Source of the DNA: Reticulitermes speratus
Taxonomy: Eukaryota > Arthropoda > Insecta > Blattodea > Rhinotermitidae
NCBI GenBank assembly: GCA_021186555.1
Contig: JAJKFL010000004.1
Location: 11,042,001 to 11,106,000, forward strand
Direction of reading: 5' to 3'
DNA length: 64,000 nucleotides
This document shows, one piece after another, positions 1 through 9,777 of the stretch. Within the stretch, counting starts at the first letter, position 1, and each line of letters opens with the position of its first letter. A program made the translations under genes and the position numbers. The notes under the pieces are model-generated. The model ran no database searches and was not told the origin of the DNA. It saw only the letters and a program-made list of their open reading frames with translations.

Positions 1-460
1 ACAAGAAGCCAAGGGCGACCTTTAAAGAAAAAAGAGACAATTTGAGACCAGAATTGTCAATAGAAGGACAGGTGGACGCACGGATACATTAGTCATTTCC
101 TTCACAGAAAGTAGGCTAAAACACGGCCATAAAGACATGGTCAATGTTTTATTCAAGGTGCTCAATTTCCATTGTCAATATCATCATAAATATTCTATGT
201 TGCTGCAATAAGACACGCCCAGTGGCGCCAGATCTTATCGAGGGGATCTTATTTCACACCATGGGGCGGTCCAAATGAGAAATGTGTATAATTATCAGCG
301 AGGGCAAGCCTTTACCGTACCTGGTGACAGATTTACCTCGTGAGTTATCAATACTAAGTGGTGTCAGCTCTCAATATTGCAGTGGACTGTTGCTGCGAAA
401 CTGTTGGCAGTTCTTAGCTTGCGTGTGGTTTTTAGAGCGACAACAACTACGCTAATTTCG
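1..460. other. No recognisable feature
   Basis: No repeat shared with the rest of the window and no domain-bearing frame is seen here. Short open frames lack any recognised signature. Confidence 0.5.
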
Positions 461-668
461 AAGCCTTCACCTTTCTGGGATGTTATGCGACGTAGTTTTA
501 GAGTTGGTTACGGACGTTTCGGGAAAACTTATCGGTCCCATCTCCAAGGATCAACCAGTCCAAAAAGATGGGACCGATATGTTGTACCGATACGTCGGTA
601 AGTAACTACCAACATATACTGCGTAACATCCCAGAAGAGCGAAGGTCTCAACTACGCCGCGGCGGACT
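461..668 (+). repeat. Foldback family P copy, diverged
   Basis: The left side reads like 'aagccttcac..ttctgggatgttatgcg' and the right side like 'gcgtaacatcccagaagagc', followed by 'cgccgcggcgga'. These are inverted versions of each other and match the cleaner copy at 13890-14060. The core holds a 'gacgtttcgggaaaac..tatcggtcccatct' stretch and a second, inverted 'agatgggaccgatatgtt' stretch. No coding content. Confidence 0.6.
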
Positions 669-829
669 CTGGTCTCGCGCGCTAATTTCGTTTGTTAGTC
701 GCCTTTTAAATCTGACTTCATGTCTTTACGGTTCAAAATAATTCAACAGGATAATACAATGTTATGTTTTCGTGTATGTCTTTTGTGTGGTACCCATACC
801 TCCTTGTATTCGGTGTGGACACAAAGTTA

Positions 830-1356
830 TACCAGACAAGACAGACAATGTACTTATAACGTAACACTGAGGCGCGTTCGCGTAACCATTGTTGCCGTAC
901 AAAAGCAATAAGTATTACATATTCTGAGTGTGTGTCTGTAGCCTTAGTTATCCAGCATGCAAAGCGCATGCGCCGTATTATATTGTCATCTGTGGCCTGT
1001 CTGGCTGTACCATATTTCCCACATTATCTCATAAACGAAACGATTTTCGGAGAAAATGTACTGAATATAAAATGTGTGTTTTGATTTTCTCTAGAAAATT
1101 TTGTCTGAAATATTTCTATTTTCTAAGGAGAATTCCGCGAGATATTATCATAAATGTACATAGGTCTTCATGTAAAGTACCAGTTATTTTTGCGATTTTA
1201 ATGAGACTTGAATTTTCTCGACCAATTTTCTAAAAATAAACAAACAAAATTTCATGAAAATCCGTCCAGTGGGAGCCCAGCTGTTCCATGCGGGCGGGCG
1301 GAACACAGAGACATGACGAATCTAATAGTCGCTTTTCGCAAATTTGCGAACGCGCT
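830..1356 (+). mobile_element. MITE A, near full length
   Basis: Non-autonomous element bounded by an inverted repeat, 'aggcgcgttcgcg' at 870 and 'gcgaacgcgct' ending at 1356. Internal landmarks shared with the other copies are 'ccagcatgcaaagcgcatgcg', 'cattatctcataaacg', 'atgtacataggtcttcatg', 'gaaaatccgtccagtggga' and 'agtcgcttttcgca'. Similarity between copies extends about 40 bp upstream of the left repeat ('agacaatgtacttataacgt'), so the inverted repeat may not be the true terminus. No transposase frame; the superfamily is not assigned. Confidence 0.7.
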
Positions 1357-1640
1357 TTAAAAATTTACTCTTACGAAAAAGAAATTCTGCTAAATTATCA
1401 GGCGGCTCCGCATCTTAATATAGACGGAACCTGTAGTCGCAGGTGCCAGCAAATTACTCAGTCGCTGCCAAACTTGGCACCTATCCTAATGGTTCACCAT
1501 CCCCCCGTGTCTAGGAATGTTCTGTGCAGGTTGTGCTTGACAGACGTATGTATGTATCATGAAACTTTATCATTCAGCCTCATCATCAGTCCTCTACAAA
1601 TGTATAAATCTAGACTACAGTACTTATTAACATCTCATTA

Positions 1641-1840
1641 GGCCGTGCCATGGCTCAGGTGGTTAGTCGCCGGCCTCTCACCGCGGAGGCCCGGGTTCGA
1701 TCCCGGGGGTCAGTCCATGTGGGATTTTCGGTGGACAAAGTGGTACTGCGACAGGTTTTTCCCCGAGTACTTCGGTTTTCCACTGTCAATTTCATTCCAA
1801 CGGTGCCCGTTACAGGAAAAACGAAAAAAAAACTAATCAT
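1641..1840 (+). mobile_element. tRNA-derived SINE, family C
   Basis: The head looks like a tRNA: an A-box-like 'atggctcaggtggttagtcg' and a B-box 'gggttcgatcccggg'. A tRNA-unrelated body of about 130 bp follows and ends in an A-rich run near 1820-1835. Only one copy is seen in this window, so its SINE status rests on the promoter boxes, the body and the tail. A decayed tRNA pseudogene is the alternative. Confidence 0.5.
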
Positions 1841-2240
1841 CTTCCATCACAGGGTTGCCAATAAGCCTCAAGGCTGCGGTGCGTCCATAGCATCTGCTGC
1901 GGGGCCCTTGACCATAAAAAATCTCATTATCTTTGAGGTGAAATACAGAAATCAACATCTGGAGAGGTAAATAAAAGTGTCCTACCATTCGGTACCAAAA
2001 ATACTGCTTCAGTAGTCTACAAGTAAAATTAGCCATTCATCACCCAGGCTGTGGTCACTTCCCATGTCATTATCACGACATCGTACAGTAGCAAAAATCT
2101 TAAACAAACAACACGTAGATTGATAATTTAAAATGCTTGTACAGGCATAAAGGTCTGATGAAACACAAAGATAATGAACATTCAAACCTGTTTCACAAAC
2201 TACAGAAAACACTCGCTCTGTCTCTCCACAAAGGCAAAAG
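1841..2240. other. No recognisable feature
   Basis: AT-rich sequence without shared repeats or credible coding potential. Confidence 0.4.
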
Positions 2241-2241
2241 A

Positions 2242-2500
2242 TAAAGTTGTCCTTGGTCACGCCATGAAGGCATATACGGGACGTGGAGGAACTGTTCCAT
2301 TCATTCTTAACCTCGGCCGCTTTACCTCGGGAAAGAACTCCGGTACCCATCGAATAGGAAGCTGGATGGTCCCTACAGGACGTCTGGATGTTTTTTTTTG
2401 GAGAAGACAAAGCTTTCTTGCCCCTGCCAGGATTCGAATCGCGGAACATCCAGCCCGTAGCCTGGTCGCTATGCCGACAACGCAATCCCGAGTCCTGCCT
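2242..2500 (-). mobile_element. tRNA-derived SINE, family B2, diverged
   Basis: Read on the minus strand, a tRNA-like head with a B-box-like 'cgattcgaatcctggc' is followed by 'gtccagacgtcctgta..', then the body shared with 29141-29402 and 62773-63047 ('ccgaggtaaagcggccg', 'catggcgtgaccaaggacaa'). It is related to SINE B but more diverged, and the spacer holds a T-run. Confidence 0.6.
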
Positions 2501-2804
2501 CTGCACACACTGAACTAAATTACACTCGCCGTAGTCTTAGGTGGGGTTCATTCTGCTTCCCATCTCTGTTTGCTAGTACAGTTACGTATTTTACAGAACC
2601 ACTAAATTAATCCACTTATTACAACACTACACACTGTTTTCAAGTTTAAGTAATACAATACAAAGTGGTGACCGTGCATGTCGACAAGAGCATGGAGTAC
2701 ACTTCGTATCTTTGGGTGTTATCTATTACGTCATCGGTAGGAAACAGGAAATAGAAGCAGGAAACAAAAACGTTGTCTATACAATGTATAGCGTATGGTA
2801 GATA

Positions 2805-2888
2805 GTACAGGGCATACACAAAAGAATGGTGCGGTTTCAAAAGAATTCACTAATGATACCGCACCATTCTTTTGTGTATGCCCTGTAC
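2805..2888. repeat. Perfect 31-bp inverted repeat, 22-nt loop
   Basis: The arms 2805-2835 and 2858-2888 are exact reverse complements over all 31 positions (ends 'gtacagggcatacac' and 'gtgtatgccctgtac'). The loop is 2836-2857. No other copy is seen in this window. The lack of any arm divergence suggests recent formation or gene-conversion-like repair. Confidence 0.9.
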
Positions 2889-2990
2889 AAGACGCTGCTC
2901 ATAGTATATACGCGACATACGTGTTAACTAAGGCCGTATATATTTAGGGGCTGCCAGTTAACACACCCGTTTAGAAATTCTCGGTAAAAG

Positions 2991-3256
2991 GCCTGTACAG
3001 GCCCTTAGGACTCCAGGAGGTTGAGGCCCCCAAAATTTCTACACAGTCGGCACATGAAGGTGGCAAGGTTGTCACACACCGGATGCCTTTACCCCCCAGG
3101 AAATACCCCTGGTACTTATTTCTGTTAGAGGCTGAGTCGACCCCAGGGCCATAGTGTTGTTGGAAGGATTAAGTCATTGATCCCATCGGGAATCGAACCC
3201 GCGACCTTTCGGCTTGTAGCACAGTGCCTGAACGAACTGCGCCACCGCGTACCCCC
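2991..3256 (-). mobile_element. tRNA-derived SINE, family A, full length
   Basis: On the minus strand the head begins at 3256 ('ggggtacgcggtggcgcag'), with a B-box 'gggttcgattcccgatggg'. The body carries the conserved pieces 'ggggtcgactcagcctcta', 'aggggtatttcctgggggg', 'ccaccttcatgtgccgac' and 'ctggagtcctaagggcctg'. The same body recurs at 30085-30350 and 44645-44836. It abuts a MITE A fragment directly at 3257. Confidence 0.8.
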
Positions 3257-3368
3257 AGAAAGTTTTCACAAAAGTCGTGCCGTTTATGAGATAATGTGGA
3301 AAAATATGGTACAGCCAGACAGGCCACAGATGGCGAAATAATACTGCGCAGAAAAGATGCGATTTGCA
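3257..3368 (-). mobile_element. MITE A internal fragment
   Basis: Reverse-oriented piece running from 'gatttgcatgc'-like sequence to the 'cataaacggcacgactttt' segment. It belongs to the subfamily with 'cgcatcttttctgcgcagt', which is also seen at 55065. Its junction with SINE A is the same as at 10314/10315. Confidence 0.75.
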
Positions 3369-3374
3369 GTGCCG

Positions 3375-3462
3375 GAGTTAAAGAAAAGTAGAGCTATATC
3401 TCTACTCCCCTCTGGGCTTTCATGGCCCGTTGTAGGGAGAACTTTACCTTTACCTTTTACTG
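3375..3462 (+). mobile_element. SINE B 3' end fragment
   Basis: Matches only the last ~90 bp of SINE B: 'agtagagctatatctctact', 'cccctctgggctttcatgg', and a (TTTACC)n-like tail. Confidence 0.7.
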
Positions 3463-4259
3463 TCTTCTGGTATGTTCGCCATGTAGTGTGGCATATGTAC
3501 ACATACTGTATGCGTCATTAGGGTACAAGTATTCCCTTCTAGCTTGTTATGGCCCACTTAAACCAGCCAAAAGCGTCTGTCACTGTATAAAATCTTCATC
3601 ACTATCAGCGTTTCCTATGAACAAGGTTAGACGACTGTGGAGAATTTATGATGAGCCATGGGAGTCCTTCCCCTGGTTGCAGCATAAGACGAAAATTAAA
3701 TGCACCCAGCACACTTTATGTAATAATCACTAACAAATGCCTTCGATATCTGTTCAGTATTCTTGTAATGAAACATGCGGATGGGAAGAAATAGCCTGTT
3801 TGTATGTAACTTTTACAAAACAATTTCCGTAATTACGTTTACTGGATGCAGCTGCTGTAGCGTCGTGTAGATCATTTGTGACATGCCATTTGCCGCTAAA
3901 CGGTCCAAACAGCAGTGGTAGCAGCAGCAGTAGTAGAAATATTAGTGGTAGTAGTATAGCTTCTATAAATAATAAAATAAACAGCTGTAGACTGACAGAG
4001 AATGGACAGGCTTGTTGACATGGTGATGACTGCTGAATTATCACAGTGATAATTAGTAAAGTGAGCTGCACAAGGGTTCACTGATCTTCACGCATTTATA
4101 ACAAAGGGATTAGTGTCAGTAGTTTGTATACAAGGAAGAGAGCGAAATAATCACGTAAGTCAGTATTGTGAAAACATCTGGCTGATAATTTTAGCACTTG
4201 CTAATTACACTGATGAGATGTTCCGTATTCTGTTTAATGTGTGAACTAATAATCATGTG
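3463..4259. other. No recognisable feature
   Basis: Contains an impure (AGT/AGC)n run near 3912-3960. No coding or shared repeat signal. Confidence 0.4.
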
Positions 4260-4522
4260 TCAGATGTCTAAGTGGCTATTCTGACATTTCGTGACATTTC
4301 CACGTCCCTTCAGGCGGATATGCTGAAGTACTTCGTAATTTCCCTACGTTCTCTCTGGCGAATGTGTAAAAATATTTCGCGGCTTTCTTCTACGCCCTTT
4401 CGCATGATATCCTGAAATATCTGACGATTGTCCTAGGTCCTTCCAAGCTTATATACAGAAAAATTTCGCGATGTTCCTCTACAGACAGATATCGTGAAAT
4501 ATTTCACAATTGTCATTCGTCT
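4260..4522. repeat. Degenerate ~60-bp tandem repeat
   Basis: Phrases such as 'ggatat.ctgaa.ta.ttcg..attg' recur about every 60 bp from 4310 to 4520 and continue at 5018 ('acggatattcagaaatac') on the other side of the hAT MITE, which therefore inserted into this array. Copies are strongly diverged. Confidence 0.45.
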
Positions 4523-5021
4523 ATCTAGCTCAGTGGTTCCCAAACTTTTTCGGTCCACCGCCCCCTTGGTTCCATATACACACCCACAGCGCTCCCCTAT
4601 CTTTTTTAAAAAACATAAATGCGCTTTTGTTTCCACTTTTATTTTATATTTAAAAAATCGTTTAAATAAAATTATAAGAGTTAAACTTAATGTTTTATGT
4701 GTTAATTAATAAATTAAAATTTTTCATATATTTTTATGATTAACAATAATTCATCTAGCAATAGTTTATTAAAAAATTATGTGCTTGAATAAGATTCATA
4801 AATTAAAATACTAAGAAATTTAGATCATTTTTTATTTTTAACACAAAAATTACTTTATTTGAATTTTATTATAAAAATAAATGCACTACTTGTCTACTAG
4901 CGCCCCCCTGTGATAATAACAGCGCTCACTTCCACCTCTCGTACCTATTAGCGCCCACCTCGGTAATCCCACCGCCCCCCAGGGGGCTGTACCGCCCACT
5001 TTGGGAACTACTGATCTAGAC
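4523..5021. mobile_element. hAT-type MITE, copy 1, with decayed 8-bp TSD
   Basis: The element spans 4531-5013. The termini 'cagtggttcccaaact' and 'agtggg..ttgggaactactg' are inverted repeats of the CAGTGGTTCCCAAA type known from hAT transposons. GC-rich subterminal regions with repeated gcgccccc motifs flank an AT-rich core without a transposase. Flanking octamers 'atctagct' and 'atctagac' agree at 6 of 8 positions, which fits an aged hAT target-site duplication. It is in the opposite orientation to the copy at 17520-18008. Confidence 0.85.
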
Positions 5022-5616
5022 GGATATTCAGAAATACAGGGTGATTCATGAGGACAGGTCAATATTTTGTGACGTGATAGTATCGGTCATTGTGAGAAAT
5101 GAAGTTCATATGAACACGTATCTAATTCTGAATGTTTACCGGGATGGAGCTGTTAGATTCTACAAATAGAGGAAGTTCCACTTAAAAACGGCCCGCTTGC
5201 ACGGCGAAATCAAGAAATTGGGCCAGTTTCAAGTGGAAAATCCTACACAAAAGCATTGTGAATGGTAATAAAGAAAGATAAATTACGTACTGTTAATTTT
5301 GTTTTAATTTTAATTTAATAATTAAATGACAAGTTTTTTTACAAGAAATGACAGATTTGTTACAGTTCACAACACATGTTCGAAAATCCCACCATCAACC
5401 TCAGCGCACTTTGCAACTTGTGTATGAAGATCTACTCGATCTTCTGTTTGGAGACTCCCAACACATTTCCCCACCTAAATTCTATGTCCAATCCTTCTCT
5501 GACCATCCGAGCTACGTACGTACCTCATCAACCCAAATTTCACTATCCCAGCGATTCTGATAAGTGACCTACACGAAGTTTCTGGTTAGGCAATACTCTC
5601 AAAACACCTGTCACTC
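5022..5616. other. No gene; possible transposon end
   Basis: 'cagggtgattcatgagga' near 5038 resembles terminal motifs of several insect transposons, but no partner end is seen. Otherwise featureless. Confidence 0.3.
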
Positions 5617-5679
5617 TTCACTGTTTATAAAACACCGACGAAATGCACTTCACTTTACCAACTTTTTTTATTTCACTAG

Positions 5680-5725
5680 ACCCCTACATATGTTTCGGTT
5701 TATGCAAAAACCATCATCATGGGGT
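5680..5725 (-). ncRNA. Hammerhead-like motif (left arm), C3 changed
   Basis: Minus strand: stem I ACCCC, then AUGAUGA (expected CUGAUGA, so the first core C is A), an extra U, stem II GGUUU/AAACC, GAAA, palindrome CAUAUG, UA, stem I' GGGGU. Stem I pairs fully over 5 bp. Loss of C3 would be expected to cripple cleavage. Confidence 0.5.
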
Positions 5726-6872
5726 TTTCAAAACTACATATATTTACATCCAATGGTATTTCTCTCCTTATTATTATGCAATATCTTTGTGTTCAATTGC
5801 CATTGACTTATAAATTCAGTTTAAAATCAGAGTTGTTTGTAAAACGTATATAGACAACTCTGATCTTAAACTGATTTTATAAGTCAATGGCAATTGGCTT
5901 ATAAAATCAGTTTAAAATCAGAGTTGTTTGAAAAACGTATATAGACAACTCTGATCTTAAACTGATTTTATAAGTCAATGGCAATTGACTTATAAAATCA
6001 GTTTAAAATCAGAGCTGTTTGAAAAACGTATATAGACAACTCTGATCTTAAACTGATTTTATAAGTCAATGGCAATTGGCTTATAAAATCAGTTTAAAAT
6101 CAGAGTTGTTTGAAAAACGTATATAGACAACTCTGATTTTAAACTGATTTTATAAGTCAATGGCAATTGACTTATAAAATCAGTTTAAAATCAGAGTTGT
6201 TTGAAAAACGTATATAGACAACTCTGATTTTAAACTGATTTTATAAGTCAATGGCAATTGACTTATAAAATCAGTTTAAAATCAGAGTTGTTTGAAAAAC
6301 GTATATAGACAACTCTGATTTTAAACTGATTTTATAAGTCAATGGCAATTGACTTATAAAATCAGTTTAAAATCAGAGTTGTTTGAAAAACGTATATAGA
6401 CAACTCTGATTTTAAACTGATTTTATAAGTCAATTGCCATTGACTTATAAAATCAGTTTAAAATCAGAGTTGTTTGTAAAACGTATATAGACAACTCTGA
6501 TTTTAAACAGATTTATAAGTCAATGGCAATTGACTTATAAAATCAGTTTAAAATCAGAGTTGTTTGAAAAACGTATATAGAGAACTCTGATTTTAAACTG
6601 ATTTTATAAGTCAATGGCAATTGACTTATAAAATCAGTTTAAAATCAGAGTTGTTTGTAAAACGTATATAGACAACTCTGATTTTAAACAGATTTATAAG
6701 TCAATGGCAATTGACTTATAAAATCAGTTTAAAATCAGAGTTGTTTGAAAAACGTATATAGAGAACTCTGATTTTAAACTGATTTTATAAGTCAATGGCA
6801 ATTGAACACAAAGATATTGCATAATAATAAGGAGAGAAATACCATTGGATGTAAATATATGTAGTTTTGAAA

Positions 6873-6918
6873 ACCCCCTGATGATGGTTTTTGCATAAAC
6901 CGAAACATATGTAAGGGT
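6873..6918 (+). ncRNA. Hammerhead-like motif (right arm), intact core
   Basis: Stem I ACCCC (6873-6877), CUGAUGA (6878-6884), U, stem II GGUUU/AAACC, GAAA (6902-6905), palindrome CAUAUG, U-A, then AGGGU. Four of five stem I pairs remain. The core is canonical apart from the extra U after CUGAUGA. The mirror copy at 5680-5725 has the opposite damage pattern. Confidence 0.6.
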
Positions 6919-7199
6919 CTAGTGAAATAAAAAAAAGTTGGTAAAGTGAAGTGCATTTAGTCGATGTTTTATAAACAGTGAATTGTGAAATATGCACGGT
7001 GAGACTAATATAAAACCTGTCACTCTGTTGTGTCAGTTTTCTTGGGCACGTTGCTTTCATACGCTTGTAACGTAAGTACGAGGTGTGGTAGAAAAGTAAT
7101 GAGACTGATTTTCTTTTAACCATCAATTTTATTCTTTTTACAAATCAAGGTTATCCCCTTCAAAATAGTTCCCTTGGGCAGCTACACAGCGACGGAGGC

Positions 7200-7800
7200 G
7201 TTGTTTCCATTGTTCGTAGCAGTGCTGGAAGACTTCTGCTGGAATATCTTTCAGCTCGTCGGTTACGCTCTTCTGGATATTATCCAAAGTACCAAAATGG
7301 CGCCCTTTCAAGTGGTTTTTGAGCCGGGGAATAAAAATAAGTCACAGGGACTGAAATCCGGCGAATAGGGGGCTGAGGAACCACAGGAATGCTTTTGTCT
7401 GCCAAAAATTCATTGATGGAAACTGCCGTAGACGGCAGTTTCCATCAATGAATTTTTCTCATGCCCAAATCCCGTGTTAAAATTTGATGGACGTAAACCG
7501 GTTCAAATTTAACTCACTACTGATCATTCTCAACGTCAATCGACGATCTGACCTCACAAGAGACCTCAATTTTTCCACATTGTCGTCTGTTTTTGAGGTT
7601 GAATTTCTTCCCTCACGAGGTTCGTCTTCCACATGTTCTCGGTCTTCTAAAAAGGACTTGTGCCATCTGAACACTTGTGCCCTGGATAGGGAATGTTCTC
7701 CATAAGCCCTTTGTAACTTTTCATGAGCCACAGTAGCGGATTCGCCAAGCTTCACACAAAATTTGATGGCACAACGTTGCTCAAACTTTTGCCGGTCCAT
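7200..7800 (-). pseudogene. Mariner transposase, central domain deleted
   Basis: On the minus strand the likely start is the Met at 7800 (MDRQKFEQRC); an in-frame Met lies 8 codons upstream. The first ~100 residues match the N-terminal helix-turn-helix half of mariner transposases: 'AHEKLQRAYGEHSLSRAQVF', 'RWHKSFLEDREHVEDEPREG', 'LRMISSELNLNRFT'. The frame then shifts and stops. Downstream, another frame reads 'DKSIPVVPQPPYSPDFSPCD', the segment carrying the third catalytic Asp in this family. Everything between is gone, including the first two catalytic Asp regions. Not functional, but the intact ends could still be mobilised in trans by a related transposase. Confidence 0.9.
7404..7457. repeat. 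26-bp perfect palindrome at mariner deletion
   Basis: The arms 7404-7429 and 7432-7457 are exact inverted copies ('aaaaattcattgatgg' to 'ccatcaatgaattttt') around a 2-nt centre. The left arm is transposase coding sequence just before the PPYSPD motif. The right arm is its inverted duplicate at the deletion breakpoint. Confidence 0.9.
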
Positions 7801-7993
7801 TTTCGTAACGCACCTCACAAACACAACTTCACTTCAGACGCTCTGAACAATCGCGTAGCAACTGTAGCAAGTTAAAACTTGTACTGAGTCTACGGCAGGG
7901 GTTAACCTAACTGCCATGTGAAGGGGGAGGCAGCAGCGTTGTCGGTTCGTGCACAGCGTTGCCAGTCTCATTACTTTTCTACCACACCTCGTA

Positions 7994-8515
7994 TGATCTG
8001 TTGAAGCAACAGACCACGTGTGTGTGTAATTATTACAGTAAACACTCTTGACAGCTTTATCTGCTCGTTTAATGGGAAAATCCCTCGCCTTTTATGAAAC
8101 TAGAAGTTTACTAACGTGCTAACAATAAGGTGTCAGTATCCTGAACCAGTCACATCCGGGCCATGCCCTCAGTTACCCTATTTCGTCACGATCTATTCTA
8201 ATACCCTGCGTGATATATGCCCCGCCAAACTCACCTGTGATTTAATTATCTTACTAAATGTTTGGCAGGTGGCGAATACCAGTTTTGAACCTCATCACTA
8301 TGTAGTTTTCTCCATTTTTTACTTCATCTTTCTAATGTCCAGTCATCCAGGTCATCGCCATTTTCTCAGACAGCTTCAATATATGTAAGGCCTGAGATTC
8401 ATACGACGAGTTAAGTGAACATTTTAAAGTCTAGTGGTTAGTATATGTACCGCTAGTTTTAACACTACACGTTCTGCATTCAGACCACGCAGTGTATATA
8501 TGTACTCGGTTCATT
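7994..8515. other. No recognisable feature
   Basis: Unique-looking sequence with no domain-bearing frame. Confidence 0.4.
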
Positions 8516-8960
8516 TCATTCTGTAGTCTGTCTTACGACAGGTCCGTAGCCTCTTCCAAAGCGAGTTCTCCAAAGGGTGCGATCTAGTGCTTCCTCTTTC
8601 AATTTACAGTATCCTCCCTTTTCCTTAAAGTCATGCAGTAGCTGCTTACGTCTTCTTCCTCGTCTTCCCGTCATTTCTATCCTTCCCTCTAACTTTCCTT
8701 CAATCACATGTTTCAGAAGGCAGTTTCTACGCAAGATGTGACCAATCCAGTTAGCCTTTCTTCTTTTTATTGTATGTAAGATATTCCTCTCCTCCTTCAC
8801 TCTATGTAATACTTCTTCATTTCTCACACGATCGGTCCAACCGATCTTCTCCATTCTTCTCCAGCACCACATATCAAAACTTTCCAGATACTTCTGATCA
8901 ACTTTCCGAAGTGTCCACGTTTCAGCACCATACAAAGCTATGCTCCAAATGTAGCACTTT
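8516..8960 (-). pseudogene. LINE reverse transcriptase C-terminal tail (5' truncated)
   Basis: The minus-strand frame ends at a stop near 8516. It encodes the C-terminal region of a non-LTR retrotransposon ORF2: 'YGAETWTLRKVDQKYLESFD', 'MWCWRRMEKIGWTDRVRNEE', 'ANWIGHILRRNCLLKHVIEG', 'RTLWRTRFGRGYGPVVRQTT'. The endonuclease and the RT palm are absent, as expected of a 5'-truncated insertion. This ~140-aa tail is the longest of the six copies here. The YGAETWTL / WIGHILRR pattern is shared by endonuclease-reverse transcriptases of RTE-like and related insect LINEs; the clade is inferred. Confidence 0.8.
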
Positions 8961-8984
8961 ACTAGTTTCTAGTTACTAGATGGA

Positions 8985-9168
8985 AGGAAAGTTATAAGAA
9001 AGGATAGAAGTGACGGGAAGACGAGAAAGAAGAGGTAAACAGCTACTGAAGGACTTCAAGGAAACGAGAAGATACTGGAAATTGAAAGAGGAAGCACTAG
9101 ATCACACCCTGTGGAGAACTCGCTTTGGAAGAGGCTATGGACCTGTCGTAAGACAGACTGCAGAATGA
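8985..9168 (+). pseudogene. LINE tail fragment, head-to-head with the previous copy
   Basis: Plus-strand remnant reading in the same family ('KEEALDHTLWRTRFGRGYG', 'VVRQTAE' then stop at about 9167). The frame is broken near its start. It repeats the 3' end already present in 8516-8960, so it is a separate insertion rather than a twin-primed inversion of one copy. Confidence 0.75.
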
Positions 9169-9777
9169 ATCATGTTAACACTTAGTGCCTTACACAACCA
9201 AAACTCTGCTTCTCTGAGGATTGCGATCGTTGCATGGAATTTTCTGGGGTCATGCTGGCGTGACAGGTCGACAATGCGAACCTGTTGAAAGACACTCTGT
9301 GAATGTCTACCGCTCAAAACCAAGAACCCTGGATGACCTGCACTGTCCCTCTTGACTTCTTAACGAAAAGTGTTGAAGTCTGTGTCTTCCAGGCTGCAGC
9401 AAAACGCTGGGGCCTATTTTGGAATGACATTAAATAGCAGTGTAAGCGGGAATTGTAGCAATATAGCATTACGTTTAGGAAATACAGCCACTTAACGTAA
9501 TGTACTTACTTTACAATCACTCTGTACGATGAATCTACTCAGCCCACTTTGTGTAGTTAGCAACTCATGCTTACTATAACGTCGACCAATGGGTAGAAAT
9601 GTTTTGTTTGTCTCCGTTATTTATATCCACAGACTGTATTTACATACCGGCAGAACAGGAACTTAAACTAGTCTCGACACGGACGCGTGTCTTGACCGAT
9701 ATACAGGGTGTTTCTAAACTATTTGTAAGATGTAAAAAGTATCATAAGTTGTAATTGTGTGTATAGAATCATGTTCC
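9169..9777. other. No gene; possible transposon end
   Basis: 'acagggtgtttctaaact' near 9703 is a phrase often seen at insect DNA-transposon ends, but no partner is found. Otherwise nothing recognised. Confidence 0.3.

Larger units (their letters stand above)
5617..6982. mobile_element. Foldback element with palindromic 91-bp array and opposed ribozyme-like ends
   Basis: The outer arms 5617-5803 and 6799-6982 are inverted copies of each other, from 'ttcactgtttataaaacac' at the left to 'gttttataaacagtgaa' at the right. Between them are about 11 tandem ~91-bp units. Each unit is itself a hairpin: 'acttataaaatcagtttaaa..cagagttgt', a ~17-nt loop, then its reverse complement. Each arm carries a hammerhead-like motif pointing outward (5680-5725 minus, 6873-6918 plus). 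No protein-coding frame. Confidence 0.85.
7077..7993 (-). mobile_element. Internally deleted mariner element with TA target duplication
   Basis: The element is 7079-7991 (913 bp), flanked by TA on both sides. The terminal inverted repeats are near-perfect over about 30 bp: 'cgaggtgtggtagaaaagta' at the left and 'tacttttctaccacacctcg' at the right. Autonomous mariners are about 1.3 kb, so roughly 400 bp is missing. The transposase runs on the minus strand. A 54-bp palindrome (7404-7457) lies at the deletion. Confidence 0.92.

Noticed and set aside
1641..1715. Possible functional tRNA gene
   Set aside because: The B-box is good, but the acceptor and anticodon arms do not fold convincingly and the sequence runs into a SINE-like body with an A-run. 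Treated as a SINE head.
8516..9168. Twin-primed (5'-inverted) single LINE insertion
   Set aside because: Both halves contain the same 3' terminal coding segment, whereas twin priming would give non-overlapping parts. Two insertions fit better.
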